DNA of 64,000 bases from an uncultured Clostridia bacterium. GTDB taxonomy: Bacteria; Bacillota; Clostridia; Oscillospirales; Acutalibacteraceae. Below, piece by piece: positions 52,453-61,152 of this stretch. The position numbers and the translations under genes are program-made. The DNA is taken from contig CALBNX010000040.1 of the NCBI GenBank assembly GCA_937896885.1, positions 1 through 64,000 of the forward strand. The letters are read 5' to 3'. Positions within the stretch are counted from its first letter, which is position 1. Each line of letters starts with the position of its first letter. The notes under the pieces were generated by a model. The model searched no databases. It was not told where the DNA came from and saw only the letters and a list, made by a program, of their open reading frames with translations.

Positions 52453-53399
52453 TATACTCGTGTAATTATTGCTTCAATATTGCCAGAAATCTGGAATTCA
52501 CCATAATTTGCAGGAATAAAAAGACTATCTCCTTTTTTTATTTCAATGTCATCAATTTTGCCATTTCCATCAGTTATAAGAACTGAAACAAATGATTCAT
52601 CGTCAGCAATATCTGTGAATGCTTTTGTTACAGTAATTTTTTCTACATTGAACAAGTCACATTTAGTGAGAAGTTGTCTTGAATAACCATCTTTTACAAT
52701 AATTTCACCTTCAGGTTTTGTATCTCTTGTTGGTGGTGTGCAAGATGTCACATCAATTGCTTTCGCTGTATGTAGTTCTCTTGGTTTTCCGTCAGCACCA
52801 AGTCTGCCGTAATCATAAACTCGATATGTAGTGTTTGAATTTTGCTGAATTTCTGCTAGAAGAATACCTTTGCCTATAGCGTGAAGAGTACCCGCTTCAA
52901 TAAAGAAGAGGTCACCTTTTTTTACTTTAACTTTATTTACTAAGTCAAGGAAGGTGTTTTCTTCAACTGCTTTTTTGAATTCTTCACGTGAAAGCTCACG
53001 GTTAAAACCATAAATAAGTTCTGCATCATCATCACAATCAAGGATATACCAGCATTCTGTTTTTCCATATTCTTTTTCAACTCTCATTGCATACTCGTTA
53101 TCTGGATGCACTTGTACTGATAAATCATTTTTAGCATCAATGAGTTTAATGAGAATAGGAAAATATTCAAATTTTCTACCATTTTTTCCGAGAAAATCAG
53201 GATTATTTTTTATGATTTCTGTTAAAGTTTGGTTTTCAAACTGTCCATTTGATATTGTGTTTTGACCATCTTTATGACAAGAAAGCATCCAACCTTCTGC
53301 CAATATGTCGAGATTGGACTCAAAACCATATTCATCACGAAGCTTTGTGCCACCCCAAAGGTAATCTTTAAAAACAGGATTTAATTTTAAAATTTCCAT
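52452..53399 (-). CDS. manA: Mannose-6-phosphate isomerase, class I
   Basis: Zinc enzyme interconverting mannose-6-phosphate and fructose-6-phosphate. The 315-residue protein is the short Firmicute form. It has WGGTKLRDEYG, the metal-binding QVHPDNEYA and GTLHAIGKGILLAEIQQNS with YRVYDYGR after it. I chose the ATG at 53399 (MEILKLNP) with AAAGGAG upstream; a frame to 53438 translates the leader. It is first in manA-MFS and has a promoter at 53429-53457, divergent from the sulfatase gene. Confidence 0.94.
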   Translation of the reverse strand: MEILKLNPVFKDYLWGGTKLRDEYGFESNLDILAEGWMLSCHKDGQNTISNGQFENQTLTEIIKNNPDFLGKNGRKFEYFPILIKLIDAKNDLSVQVHPDNEYAMRVEKEYGKTECWYILDCDDDAELIYGFNRELSREEFKKAVEENTFLDLVNKVKVKKGDLFFIEAGTLHAIGKGILLAEIQQNSNTTYRVYDYGRLGADGKPRELHTAKAIDVTSCTPPTRDTKPEGEIIVKDGYSRQLLTKCDLFNVEKITVTKAFTDIADDESFVSVLITDGNGKIDDIEIKKGDSLFIPANYGEFQISGNIEAIITRV

Positions 53400-53428
53400 T
53401 ATAAAATCTCCTTTTATAAAATCAAATA

Positions 53429-53457
53429 ATTCTAACACATAATGTCAATATTTTCAA
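53429..53457 (-). promoter_or_regulatory. Sigma-A promoter for manA-MFS
   Basis: On the - strand TTGAAA (53452-53457) and TAGAAT (53429-53434) with a 17-base spacer, back to back with the sulfatase promoter. Confidence 0.6.
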
Positions 53458-53464
53458 TAATTCG

Positions 53465-53492
53465 TTGTAAAATCTCTTTATTATGATATAAT
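53465..53492 (+). promoter_or_regulatory. Sigma-A promoter for the sulfatase gene
   Basis: TTGTAA at 53465-53470 and a perfect TATAAT at 53487-53492 with a 16-base spacer. Its -35 lies only eight bases from the manA -35 on the other strand, so one regulator could act on both. Confidence 0.6.
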
Positions 53493-53520
53493 GTTTTTAA
53501 TAAGCGAACGGAGAAAAAAT

Positions 53521-54819
53521 ATGAAACAAAATATTATTTTCTATTTTTCAGACCAACAGAGATATGATACAGTCAACAGAGAAATTATGCCTAATTTAAT
53601 GTCGCTTGCAGATGAGGGAACATTCTTTGAGAATTGTTATACATGTCAACCTGTCTGCGGCCCAGCAAGAGCAAGCTTGCAAACAGGTGTGTATCCAACT
53701 GAATGTGGTTGCCATATCAATGGTATTCCACTTCGTGATGATGCAAAAACTCTTGCTGATTATTTTAACGAGAATGGCTATGAAACTGCGTATATTGGTA
53801 AGCTGCATCTTGCATCTGGAAAAAATGGTGGAGAAAAAATTAAATGTGAAAAGACTGCTATTCCAAAAGAACGTTTATGGGGATATAAATATTTTCGTGG
53901 AGCAGATGTTCTTGAATTTACTTCTCACGGTTATGATGGATTTGTGTTTGATGAGAATGGTAACAAAATAGACTTTGAAGGGTATCGCGCTGATAGAATA
54001 AATGATTTTGCTATTGAATATATAGAAAACTATAATAGCGATAATCCATTCTTTTTGTTCGTTTCTCAACTTGAGCCACATCATCAGAATGACCACAACA
54101 GATTTGAAGGTCCAAAAGAGAAAGTGGAAAAGTATAAAAATTATCCACTTCCTGAAGATTTATCTTTTTTAAAGGGTAATTATAGAGAGCAATATCCAGA
54201 TTATCTTGCTGCAATTGAAAGTCTTGACGACAATCTCGGACGATTAATAAACACCTTAAAAGATAAAGGAATATATGATAATACAACGATAATATATACA
54301 TCTGACCATGGGTGTCACTTTAAAACAAGAAATGCCGAGTATAAAAGAAGCTGTCACGATGCATCAATTCATATCCCTCTTGTTATTAAAGGATGTGGGT
54401 TTGAAAAAGGTAAACGCGATAATAATATTGTGAGTCTTATTGATTTGCCGCCAACTTTGCTTACATTAGGTGAAATAGATGTACCTTTGAACTATCAAGG
54501 AAAACCTGTTCAATCAAAGTGTGATACTGATTGTGCTTTTGTTCAAATTAGTGAAAGCCAATGTGGAAGAGCAATAAGAACAAAAGAATATACATATTCA
54601 GTTTCTTGTGCAAAGTTCCTGTCATCAAGTTCAAAAGTTTATTTTGAAGATTATCTCTATGATAACAAAAATGATAATGCCCAAAAGAATAATTTGATTA
54701 ATTCAAAAGATTATATACATATTAGAAAAGCATTAAAATCACATCTGATTAATGAAATTGAAAAGATTGAAAAGAAAAGAGCGATTATTCTACCAAGACT
54801 TATTATAAAACGCAAATAA
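53521..54819 (+). CDS. Sulfatase family hydrolase (cysteine type)
   Basis: A 432-residue alkaline-phosphatase-superfamily sulfatase. The formylglycine site reads CGPARASLQTG with C46 as the residue to be modified. Metal ligands are D11 and Q12 in FSDQQRYD and the late YTSDHGCHFKTR. There is no signal peptide, so it probably acts in the cytoplasm on an imported sulfated sugar or related ester. Maturation needs an anaerobic sulfatase-maturing enzyme, which is not in the window. ATG 53521 follows CGGAG. It is divergent from manA and a likely sugar permease, suggesting carbohydrate use. Confidence 0.88.
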   Translation: MKQNIIFYFSDQQRYDTVNREIMPNLMSLADEGTFFENCYTCQPVCGPARASLQTGVYPTECGCHINGIPLRDDAKTLADYFNENGYETAYIGKLHLASGKNGGEKIKCEKTAIPKERLWGYKYFRGADVLEFTSHGYDGFVFDENGNKIDFEGYRADRINDFAIEYIENYNSDNPFFLFVSQLEPHHQNDHNRFEGPKEKVEKYKNYPLPEDLSFLKGNYREQYPDYLAAIESLDDNLGRLINTLKDKGIYDNTTIIYTSDHGCHFKTRNAEYKRSCHDASIHIPLVIKGCGFEKGKRDNNIVSLIDLPPTLLTLGEIDVPLNYQGKPVQSKCDTDCAFVQISESQCGRAIRTKEYTYSVSCAKFLSSSSKVYFEDYLYDNKNDNAQKNNLINSKDYIHIRKALKSHLINEIEKIEKKRAIILPRLIIKRK

Positions 54820-54904
54820 ATTGCACAATTAAAAGTGTATTTATTCAAAAACACCGCAAAATTCGCTAAATTCTAATTAAATATGCAATTTTTAAATTAT
54901 TTGC

Positions 54905-54933
54905 TTGCAAAATCAAAACAAATAATATACAAT
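54905..54933 (+). promoter_or_regulatory. Sigma-A promoter for the aminotransferase gene
   Basis: TTGCAA at 54905-54910 and TACAAT at 54928-54933 with a 17-base spacer. The 85 bases before it, after the sulfatase stop, are AT-rich and hold no clear terminator. Confidence 0.6.
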
Positions 54934-54964
54934 AATCGGCGATATATATTTTGGAGGTTATCCC

Positions 54965-56233
54965 ATGCTTTATAACGAAATGAGCAGAGATGAACTTGTT
55001 TCTCTTAAAAACAAACTTGAAAAAGAATATGAAGAAATCAAAGAACTTGGCTTGTCACTGGATATGTCCAGAGGAAAACCCGGAGCAGACCAACTTGATT
55101 TATCAGTTGATATGCTTAATGTGATGGTTAATGCTGATGACTGCAAAGCGGATAATGGTTTTGATTGTCGTAACTATGGTGTGCTTGATGGTATCCCAGA
55201 ATGCAAAAAACTTTTTGCAGATATGCTTCAGGTTGATGCAAAAAATGTAATCATTGGTGGCGCATCAAGTCTTAACCTTATGTATGACTATCTTAATCAG
55301 TGTATGTATCTTGGTGTCGCTGGTTGTGAACCTTGGTCACAACAGGGCAAAGTCAAGTTTATTTGCAACGTTCCTGGCTATGATAGACACTTTGCAATCA
55401 CAGAATTTTTTGGCATCGAAATGATTTCTGTTGAGATGGATGATGAAGGTCCGGATGTTGAAAAAATCGCAGAGCTTGTTAAGGACCCAATGGTTAAAGG
55501 TATGTTTTGTGTGCCGAAATACTCTAATCCAACAGGTGTAACTTATAGTGACGAAAAAGTTCGTGCATTAGCAAGTTTAAAACCTGCTGCAAAAGATTTT
55601 AGAGTAATATGGGATAATGCTTATATTGTGCACGAATTAACAGACACACCTGATATGCTTTTGAATATTTTTGATGCTTGTAAAGAATTTGGCACAGAGG
55701 ATTATTTTGTTGAGTTTACATCAACTTCAAAAATTACATTCCCAGGCGCTGGCGTTTCTGCTGTTGCTGCATCAGACAGTAATATCGCTGAAATTAAGAA
55801 AAGACTTAATTTTCAGACAATCAGCTATGATAAACTCAACCAACTTCGTCATGTTAAATATCTCAAAGATGTTGCTGGTGTCAAGGCATACATGCAAAAA
55901 CACGCAGAAATTATTGCTCCAAAATTTCAAATTGTTCTTGATATGCTTGCAAGTGAAATCAAGCCTCTTGGAATTGGTAAATGGGTTGAAGCTAAAGGCG
56001 GATATTTTATCAGTTATGACACGGTTGGCTCAAGTGCAAAGCGAATTGGTGCACTTTGTAAGGAAGCGGGACTTGTGCTCACAACAGTGGGTGCTACATA
56101 TCCTTATGGTGTTGACCCTGATGATAAGAATATCCGTATTGCACCAACATTCCCGTCAGTAGATGATTTGAAAAAAGCAATGGAAGTATTCTGTCTCTGT
56201 GCAAAACTTGCTGCAGTTGAAGCGTTGTTATAA
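54965..56233 (+). CDS. Aminotransferase class I, aspartate aminotransferase type Ic
   Basis: PLP aminotransferase of 422 residues of the subgroup with a helical N-terminal extension (DELVSLKNKLEKEYEEIKE) and the signature LDMSRGKPGADQLDLS. The PLP lysine lies in STSKITFPGAG, and IWDNAYIVHE supplies the aspartate that contacts the pyridine nitrogen. This subgroup includes proven aspartate aminotransferases; the substrate here is inferred from family. GGAGG lies before ATG 54965. ispD begins nine bases after the stop, so isoprenoid genes may share its transcript. Confidence 0.9.
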   Translation: MLYNEMSRDELVSLKNKLEKEYEEIKELGLSLDMSRGKPGADQLDLSVDMLNVMVNADDCKADNGFDCRNYGVLDGIPECKKLFADMLQVDAKNVIIGGASSLNLMYDYLNQCMYLGVAGCEPWSQQGKVKFICNVPGYDRHFAITEFFGIEMISVEMDDEGPDVEKIAELVKDPMVKGMFCVPKYSNPTGVTYSDEKVRALASLKPAAKDFRVIWDNAYIVHELTDTPDMLLNIFDACKEFGTEDYFVEFTSTSKITFPGAGVSAVAASDSNIAEIKKRLNFQTISYDKLNQLRHVKYLKDVAGVKAYMQKHAEIIAPKFQIVLDMLASEIKPLGIGKWVEAKGGYFISYDTVGSSAKRIGALCKEAGLVLTTVGATYPYGVDPDDKNIRIAPTFPSVDDLKKAMEVFCLCAKLAAVEALL

Positions 56234-56242
56234 GGTGATTTT

Positions 56243-56965
56243 ATGACATTTATAAGTGAAGAAAAAATAAATAACAAGCCATTTGTTTCTGCTGTAATTG
56301 TTTCGGCAGGGAATTCTTCACGTATGGGTGGAATTAATAAACAGTTTTTAAATATTTGTGGAATGCCCGTTATTGCTCGTTCAATTAAAGCGTTTCAGGA
56401 GTGTGCTTTAATTGATGAAATTATTATCGTAACTCGTGAAAGTGATATTGCTGACATTAACAGAATAATTATCGACTATAATTTTTCAAAAGTTATTGCT
56501 GTTGTGTGTGGTGGCGAAACCCGTCAATTAAGTGTTTTGAATGGTATAAATAATGTATCTTCTGACGTTGATTTTATTGCGATTCACGATGGTGCGCGAC
56601 CACTGGTTACTGAAAAAATAATTATTGATACTTTGAATTGTGCAATAAAATGTGGCGCGGCCACAACAGGTGTAAAAGTCATAGATACAATCAAGTGTGT
56701 CGATAAAAATGAGAATATAGTTGACACACCTGACCGAACTTTTTTAAGAGCTGTTCAAACACCACAGATATTTATGAAAGATTTATATCTTAGTGCTGTT
56801 GAAAATGTACCGAACAGTAGAGAATTTACAGATGATTGCAAATTGATTGAAGCATATGGTCATAAAGTGAAAATAGTTGATGGAGAATATGCGAATATTA
56901 AAATTACAACTCCAAGTGATATAGAAATTGCTACATATTATCTTTCAAAGAAGGAGAGAGTGTGA
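56243..56965 (+). CDS. ispD: 2-C-methyl-D-erythritol 4-phosphate cytidylyltransferase
   Basis: Third step of the MEP pathway, making CDP-methylerythritol. The 240-residue protein has the nucleotide loop IVSAGNSSRMG, IHDGARPLV and a C-terminal DDCKLIEAYGHKV. The N-terminal extension of about 15 residues is longer than usual. TAAGGTG precedes ATG 56243. The stop overlaps the ispF start in TGATG, so ispD and ispF are coupled. Confidence 0.96.
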   Translation: MTFISEEKINNKPFVSAVIVSAGNSSRMGGINKQFLNICGMPVIARSIKAFQECALIDEIIIVTRESDIADINRIIIDYNFSKVIAVVCGGETRQLSVLNGINNVSSDVDFIAIHDGARPLVTEKIIIDTLNCAIKCGAATTGVKVIDTIKCVDKNENIVDTPDRTFLRAVQTPQIFMKDLYLSAVENVPNSREFTDDCKLIEAYGHKVKIVDGEYANIKITTPSDIEIATYYLSKKERV

Positions 56966-57462
56966 TGCTTAGAATAGGTCATGGTTATGATGTACATAGA
57001 CTTGTTGAAGGTCGAAGATTAATTCTTGGCGGTGTTGAAATCGAAAACAATGGAATCGGTTTGTTAGGTCACTCTGATGCAGATGTTCTTCTTCACGCAA
57101 TTTCAGATTCACTTCTTGGTGCGTGTGCGTTGGGTGATATTGGTAAACATTTTCCAGACACCGATGCTAGTTTTAAAGATGCTGATAGTCTTGAACTTTT
57201 AAGAAAAGTTGTTGAGATTATCAAGTCTTATGGATTCGTTATAAACAATATTGATGCAACCGTCATTGCGCAAGCACCAAAACTTGCACCATTTATTGAT
57301 GATATGAGATTGAATATTTCAAAAGCCCTTGGAATATCAGTTAATCAAGTCAGTGTAAAAGCAACCACTGAAGAAAAACTCGGTTTCACAGGAAATAAAG
57401 AAGGAATTTCTGCTCATTGTGTTTGCCTTGTCGTAGATAAAAAGAATATTAAATTTATTTAG
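56965..57462 (+). CDS. ispF: 2-C-methyl-D-erythritol 2,4-cyclodiphosphate synthase
   Basis: Fifth step of the MEP pathway. The 165-residue protein has the metal-binding start RIGHGYDVHRL, ENNGIGLLGHSDADVLLHA, the DIGKHFPDTD segment and the C-terminal KATTEEKLGFTG. ATG 56965 was chosen because AAGGAG lies eight bases upstream; a GTG at 56962 is also possible. A strong terminator ends the aminotransferase-ispD-ispF unit. Confidence 0.96.
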   Translation: MLRIGHGYDVHRLVEGRRLILGGVEIENNGIGLLGHSDADVLLHAISDSLLGACALGDIGKHFPDTDASFKDADSLELLRKVVEIIKSYGFVINNIDATVIAQAPKLAPFIDDMRLNISKALGISVNQVSVKATTEEKLGFTGNKEGISAHCVCLVVDKKNIKFI

Positions 57463-57465
57463 TAT

Positions 57466-57490
57466 AAAAAGGCTCTTATGAGCCTTTTTT
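57466..57490 (+). terminator. Terminator after ispF
   Basis: AAAAAGGCTC, TTAT loop, GAGCCTTTTTT: a canonical intrinsic terminator. Confidence 0.92.
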
Positions 57491-57525
57491 CTTTTTTATC
57501 ATATAGTGTAATAGGGTGATAATTT

Positions 57526-57741
57526 ATGTATAAAATCAAATTTTCTTCTGTTACACATGCCCTGAAAGCAAGAGAAATTATTGAGAATTTTGGATATAGA
57601 GCAAAGATAAATAAAAATACAAATCCCACAAAAAATGAGGGTTGTGGATACAGTATAAACTTTAATGGTGATATAAACAGAGTAATAATCAGGCTAGATA
57701 TAAACAAAGTAAAATATTTGGGATATGAGTTGATTAAATGA
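57526..57741 (+). CDS. DUF3343 protein (putative Se/S carrier-like)
   Basis: A 71-residue protein matching the DUF3343 pattern: KIKFSSVTHALKAREII near the start and the single cysteine C40 in NEGCGYSI. Pfam describes this family as a putative Se/S carrier-like domain. Agreement with that idea comes from its neighbour: a cysteine desulfurase gene starts inside its stop codon (ATGA), so the two are translationally coupled. AGGGTGAT precedes ATG 57526. It could receive sulfur or selenium from the desulfurase; that is inference. Confidence 0.85.
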   Translation: MYKIKFSSVTHALKAREIIENFGYRAKINKNTNPTKNEGCGYSINFNGDINRVIIRLDINKVKYLGYELIK

Positions 57742-58871
57742 TATATTTAGATAACAGTGCAACAACATATCCAAAACCAAAAATAGTCATTGAATCTTTT
57801 GATAAGTCAATGTGTAATTATGGTGCTAATGCTGGCCGTGGGTTTTATGACATGGCAATTAAGACAACAGAGCAGATTTTTAATGTTAGAAAGAAATTAT
57901 GTAATTTTTTTGATTGCGAAAATCCTGAAAATGTCGTTTTTACCTATAATTGTACGATGGCATTAAATATGGCAATTAAAGGAATTGCTAAAAAGGGCGG
58001 GCACTTTATAATATCAGATTTAGAGCACAACTCAGTTTTAAGAACTGTTGAGAAACTCAAGAAAGATGGTATATGTGATTATTCCATTGCAAAAGTTGAT
58101 TGTGACAGTGTTAGAACAATTCAAAATTTTTCTGAATGTATAAGAAATAATACAATAGCTATTATTTGTACTGGTGCATCAAATGTTTTTGGAATAATTA
58201 CGCCATATAAGAAACTAGCTCAATTAGCTCACAAATACAAAATATTATTTGTTCTCGATGCAGCACAAATAGGTGGAGTTTTGCCAATCAGTGTTAATAG
58301 AGATGGCATTGACATTCTTTGTTGTGCTGGTCATAAAGGTTTATATGGTCCTACGGGTACAGGTGTAATGATTGTTAATGATAATATTGTTATGGACACA
58401 ATAATTGAAGGTGGTACAGGAAGTAATTCTGTATTAGCTACTCAACCGGACATTATTCCTGATAGATTTGAAAGTGGAACACCAAATGTCCAAGGTATAA
58501 TTGCACTTGGTTATGGTTTGGATTTTGTTAATAAAATTGGGGCTGAAAAGATTTATAATCACGAAAAAAAGCTTACTGAATATTTAAACGAAAACCTTAA
58601 AACGATTCGTAATATAAGCTTATATAACAATGGCTATGAAAAATGTGTCCCAATTTTATCTTTTAATATTAAAAATATTCATAGCGAAGAGGTGGCACTG
58701 AAATTATCAGAACTAAATATTGCAGTAAGAGCTGGTTTGCATTGTGCTCCATTAGCCCACAAAAAAATGGATACAATCGAGAGTGGAACTGTTAGAATTT
58801 CGCCATCAGTTTTCACGCAAAAAAAAGATATAGATTTTCTTATAAAATGTGTCAGAAAAATTGCAAAATGA
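57738..58871 (+). CDS. Cysteine desulfurase family protein (class V aminotransferase fold)
   Basis: PLP enzyme of 377 residues predicted to release sulfur (or selenium) from cysteine. It has IYLDNSATTYPKP at the start, NSVLRTVEKL, the PLP lysine K200 in CAGHKGLYGPTGTG and the catalytic cysteine C336 in RAGLHCAPLAHK. The short distance between C336 and the following helix resembles SufS/CsdA-like enzymes more than IscS. No scaffold (IscU/SufU) or tRNA thiolation gene is adjacent; the only partner is the DUF3343 gene, which it overlaps by four bases. The dacA promoter begins within its last codons. Confidence 0.9.
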   Translation: MIYLDNSATTYPKPKIVIESFDKSMCNYGANAGRGFYDMAIKTTEQIFNVRKKLCNFFDCENPENVVFTYNCTMALNMAIKGIAKKGGHFIISDLEHNSVLRTVEKLKKDGICDYSIAKVDCDSVRTIQNFSECIRNNTIAIICTGASNVFGIITPYKKLAQLAHKYKILFVLDAAQIGGVLPISVNRDGIDILCCAGHKGLYGPTGTGVMIVNDNIVMDTIIEGGTGSNSVLATQPDIIPDRFESGTPNVQGIIALGYGLDFVNKIGAEKIYNHEKKLTEYLNENLKTIRNISLYNNGYEKCVPILSFNIKNIHSEEVALKLSELNIAVRAGLHCAPLAHKKMDTIESGTVRISPSVFTQKKDIDFLIKCVRKIAK

Positions 58872-58889
58872 AATAACTTGTGATACAAT
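58861..58889 (+). promoter_or_regulatory. Sigma-A promoter for dacA, inside the end of the desulfurase gene
   Basis: TTGCAA at 58861-58866 (within the last codons of the desulfurase) and TACAAT at 58884-58889 with a 17-base spacer. The -10 box lies inside the left arm of the following inverted repeat. Confidence 0.6.
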
Positions 58890-58952
58890 ATATTGTGAAT
58901 ATGTATATCTGTATGTTTTTTTACAGATATTTGCAATATATTGTATTTTTTT
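58883..58952 (+). terminator. Nested inverted repeat, probable terminator of the desulfurase gene
   Basis: ATACAATATATTG (58883-58895) is the exact reverse complement of CAATATATTGTAT (58934-58946). Inside it ATCTGTA (58907-58913) pairs with TACAGAT (58922-58928). A T run follows to 58952. The stem is AT-rich, so its strength as a terminator is uncertain. Confidence 0.6.
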
Positions 58953-58974
58953 ATGAGAGTGAGAGTAAGTTTTT

Positions 58975-59847
58975 ATGTTTATTGAAGTTTTTGAACAGTT
59001 CAAAAAAGCAATTTTTTCATTTGACAGTATAAGCGATTTTCTAGATATAATTTTGGTTGCTTTTGTTATTTTTAGTATTATCAGTTTAATTAAAGAAACA
59101 CGAGCTATCCAATTAGCTAAGGGTTTAATCGTTTTAGTTTGTATTTATGCAATTGTCAGTCTAATTGATATGCAAGCTAGCAAGTTCCTTCTTAATTTCA
59201 TTTTCAATAATTTATTTATAATTATTGTTATAATTTTTGCTCCTGAAATAAGACAAATTCTTGAAAGAGTGGGAAAAAGCTCTGTTTCAAAAATAAATAT
59301 TTTCAATTTGAAAAATAAAATTGATTTTGAAAAACAAGAAGAAACAATAAATTCAATCAACAGTGTTTGCAAAGCTTGTGTTGATATGAGCGACAAAAAG
59401 ATTGGTGCATTAATTGTTTTTGAAAGGGAATCATTATTAGGAGAAATTATAAAAACAGGAACAACACTTGATGCAAAAGTTACAACTGAATTAATTGAGA
59501 ACATTTTCTTTCCTAAAGCTCCAATGCACGATGGCGCGATAGTGATTAAAGATGGACGAGTAATGGCAGCTGGTTGTATTCTTCCTCTTACTTCAAAAGA
59601 TGATTTAAGTAGTGAGTTAGGCACAAGACACAGAGCGGCACTTGGAATGTCGGAAACAAGTGACGCAGTTGTTGCTGTAGTATCAGAGGAGACTGGTGCA
59701 ATTTCAATTGCTGAAAATGGCAAATTGATGCGTAATGTTTCTGATGGTGTTCTTAGAGAAGTTTTAATGACAAATTTTGTAAAGACAAATAATAAAGAAG
59801 ATAATAAAATTAGAAAGATATTGAGAGGTGGAAAAGATGAAGAATAA
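58975..59847 (+). CDS. dacA: Diadenylate cyclase (CdaA type)
   Basis: Membrane enzyme making the second messenger c-di-AMP from two ATP; it controls potassium balance and wall homeostasis. The 290-residue protein has three N-terminal spans (about 24-40, 48-66, 74-90), a short coiled linker, and a DAC domain with the catalytic motifs DGA at 186-188 and RHR at 218-220. GAGAGTGAG lies before ATG 58975. It overlaps cdaR by 11 bases in the conserved cdaA-cdaR order. glmM, the usual third gene, is missing here. Confidence 0.96.
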   Translation: MFIEVFEQFKKAIFSFDSISDFLDIILVAFVIFSIISLIKETRAIQLAKGLIVLVCIYAIVSLIDMQASKFLLNFIFNNLFIIIVIIFAPEIRQILERVGKSSVSKINIFNLKNKIDFEKQEETINSINSVCKACVDMSDKKIGALIVFERESLLGEIIKTGTTLDAKVTTELIENIFFPKAPMHDGAIVIKDGRVMAAGCILPLTSKDDLSSELGTRHRAALGMSETSDAVVAVVSEETGAISIAENGKLMRNVSDGVLREVLMTNFVKTNNKEDNKIRKILRGGKDEE

Positions 59848-61132
59848 TAAAAATAAAAAGTTTTCTTTTGAAAATATTCTTGATAACAATCGCTTCTTAA
59901 TGATTTTATCATTTGTAATTGCTTTTGGTTTATGGGTATGGGTAGCAATTGATAAAAGTCCTGAAATTCAAACAGTAATTACCGATGTTCCTGTTAAGAT
60001 TAATCTTGAAAACAGTATCCCTCAACAGCTTGGCTTGCAGATTTTTGGTGAATCTGAGTTTACTGTAGATGTAACAGTTACTGGTAAAAAGTATATTTTG
60101 TCAAGTCTTAAAGCCGATGATATTCAGGTTGAAGCAAATACTAATTATGTAGATAGTGCAGGTACAAAAACACTTCAACTAAAAGTCTCACCAGCTGATA
60201 ATTCTGAAGAGTTTAATATTTCTTCTATGTCTTCCACTTATATAGAAGTGTTTTTTGATACATATAAAGAAGTTGAATTCTCATTAAATGGAGATGTGTC
60301 AACAAGCCTTAAAACAATTATTCCTGATGGTTGTATAATGGGCGATATTGTTTTTTCAAAGAACACAGTTACTGTAAGTGGACCAACAACCGAAGTTAAC
60401 AGAATCACAGGGGTATATGCAACTGCGAATGTTAATGAAATTTTGGAGAAAACAACAACATTTGACCCTGATGTTAAATTAGTTACAAGTGATGGTTCAA
60501 AACTTGAATATTCAAAAATGACAATTGATGAATCAGAAATAACGATGACCATTCCTGTTTTAAAAGTTGTTTCATTACCGACAAAGGTTGAGTTTAAAAA
60601 CGCACCATCTTATTTTATAGAGAATCCATTACCATATACCATATATCCGTCAACTGTAAAAGTTGCAGTGCCTGTTGATATGATTGAAACAACAAAATAC
60701 TTTATTGTTGATACCATAGATTTTGCTGACATTGCTAATAGTTATAATACATTCAATGTTGATGTTGAATCAAATAATTCATTGAAAATTGTTGACGAAT
60801 CAGTAAAAAAATTCAGAATTCGTGTTAATGCATCTAATTTTGAGTCTAAAACCATAACTGTTCCAGTGTCAAAAATTACTCTAAAAGATAATAGAAATGA
60901 TTTTAAGGTTGTTTTAAACGGGAATAAAGATATTGCCGTTACAGTTATTGGAACACCAGCATCTCTTGAAAAAATAACAGCAGATAACATAACAATTCAA
61001 GTAGATACAGCAGACAAATCATTGACAAAAGATACCACTATAATCCCTGCTAAGGTTGTTGTCAACAGTGAAAGTGGTTGTTGGGCATTTGGTAAATATG
61101 ATGTTAAGGTGAAAGTTACACCTAATCAATAA
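59837..61132 (+). CDS. cdaR: YbbR-domain regulator of diadenylate cyclase (CdaR)
   Basis: Membrane-anchored extracellular protein that binds CdaA and modulates c-di-AMP synthesis. The 431-residue protein has a short cytoplasmic N-terminus, one span (about residues 19-36, ending LWVWVAIDKSPE) and then repeated YbbR domains of about 80-90 residues, recognisable by segments such as DVTVTGKKYILSSL, TVSGPTTEVNRI and AVTVIGTPASLEKI. ATG 59837 was chosen with AGAGGTGG upstream; a GTG at 59828 lies in that site. It overlaps dacA and is followed by a lipoprotein gene after 20 bases. Confidence 0.92.
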   Translation: MKNNKNKKFSFENILDNNRFLMILSFVIAFGLWVWVAIDKSPEIQTVITDVPVKINLENSIPQQLGLQIFGESEFTVDVTVTGKKYILSSLKADDIQVEANTNYVDSAGTKTLQLKVSPADNSEEFNISSMSSTYIEVFFDTYKEVEFSLNGDVSTSLKTIIPDGCIMGDIVFSKNTVTVSGPTTEVNRITGVYATANVNEILEKTTTFDPDVKLVTSDGSKLEYSKMTIDESEITMTIPVLKVVSLPTKVEFKNAPSYFIENPLPYTIYPSTVKVAVPVDMIETTKYFIVDTIDFADIANSYNTFNVDVESNNSLKIVDESVKKFRIRVNASNFESKTITVPVSKITLKDNRNDFKVVLNGNKDIAVTVIGTPASLEKITADNITIQVDTADKSLTKDTTIIPAKVVVNSESGCWAFGKYDVKVKVTPNQ

Positions 61133-61152
61133 ATATAGAAGGAGGGCAGAAT

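Noticed and set aside
54820..54904. Possible terminator or small gene after the sulfatase
   Set aside because: Only a weak GTGT/ACAC pairing and AT-rich sequence; no open frame with a ribosome binding site.
59145..59948. A 267-codon reverse-strand open frame across dacA and the start of cdaR
   Set aside because: Both + strand genes are well supported by DGA/RHR and YbbR motifs; the reverse translation resembles no protein and lacks a ribosome binding site.
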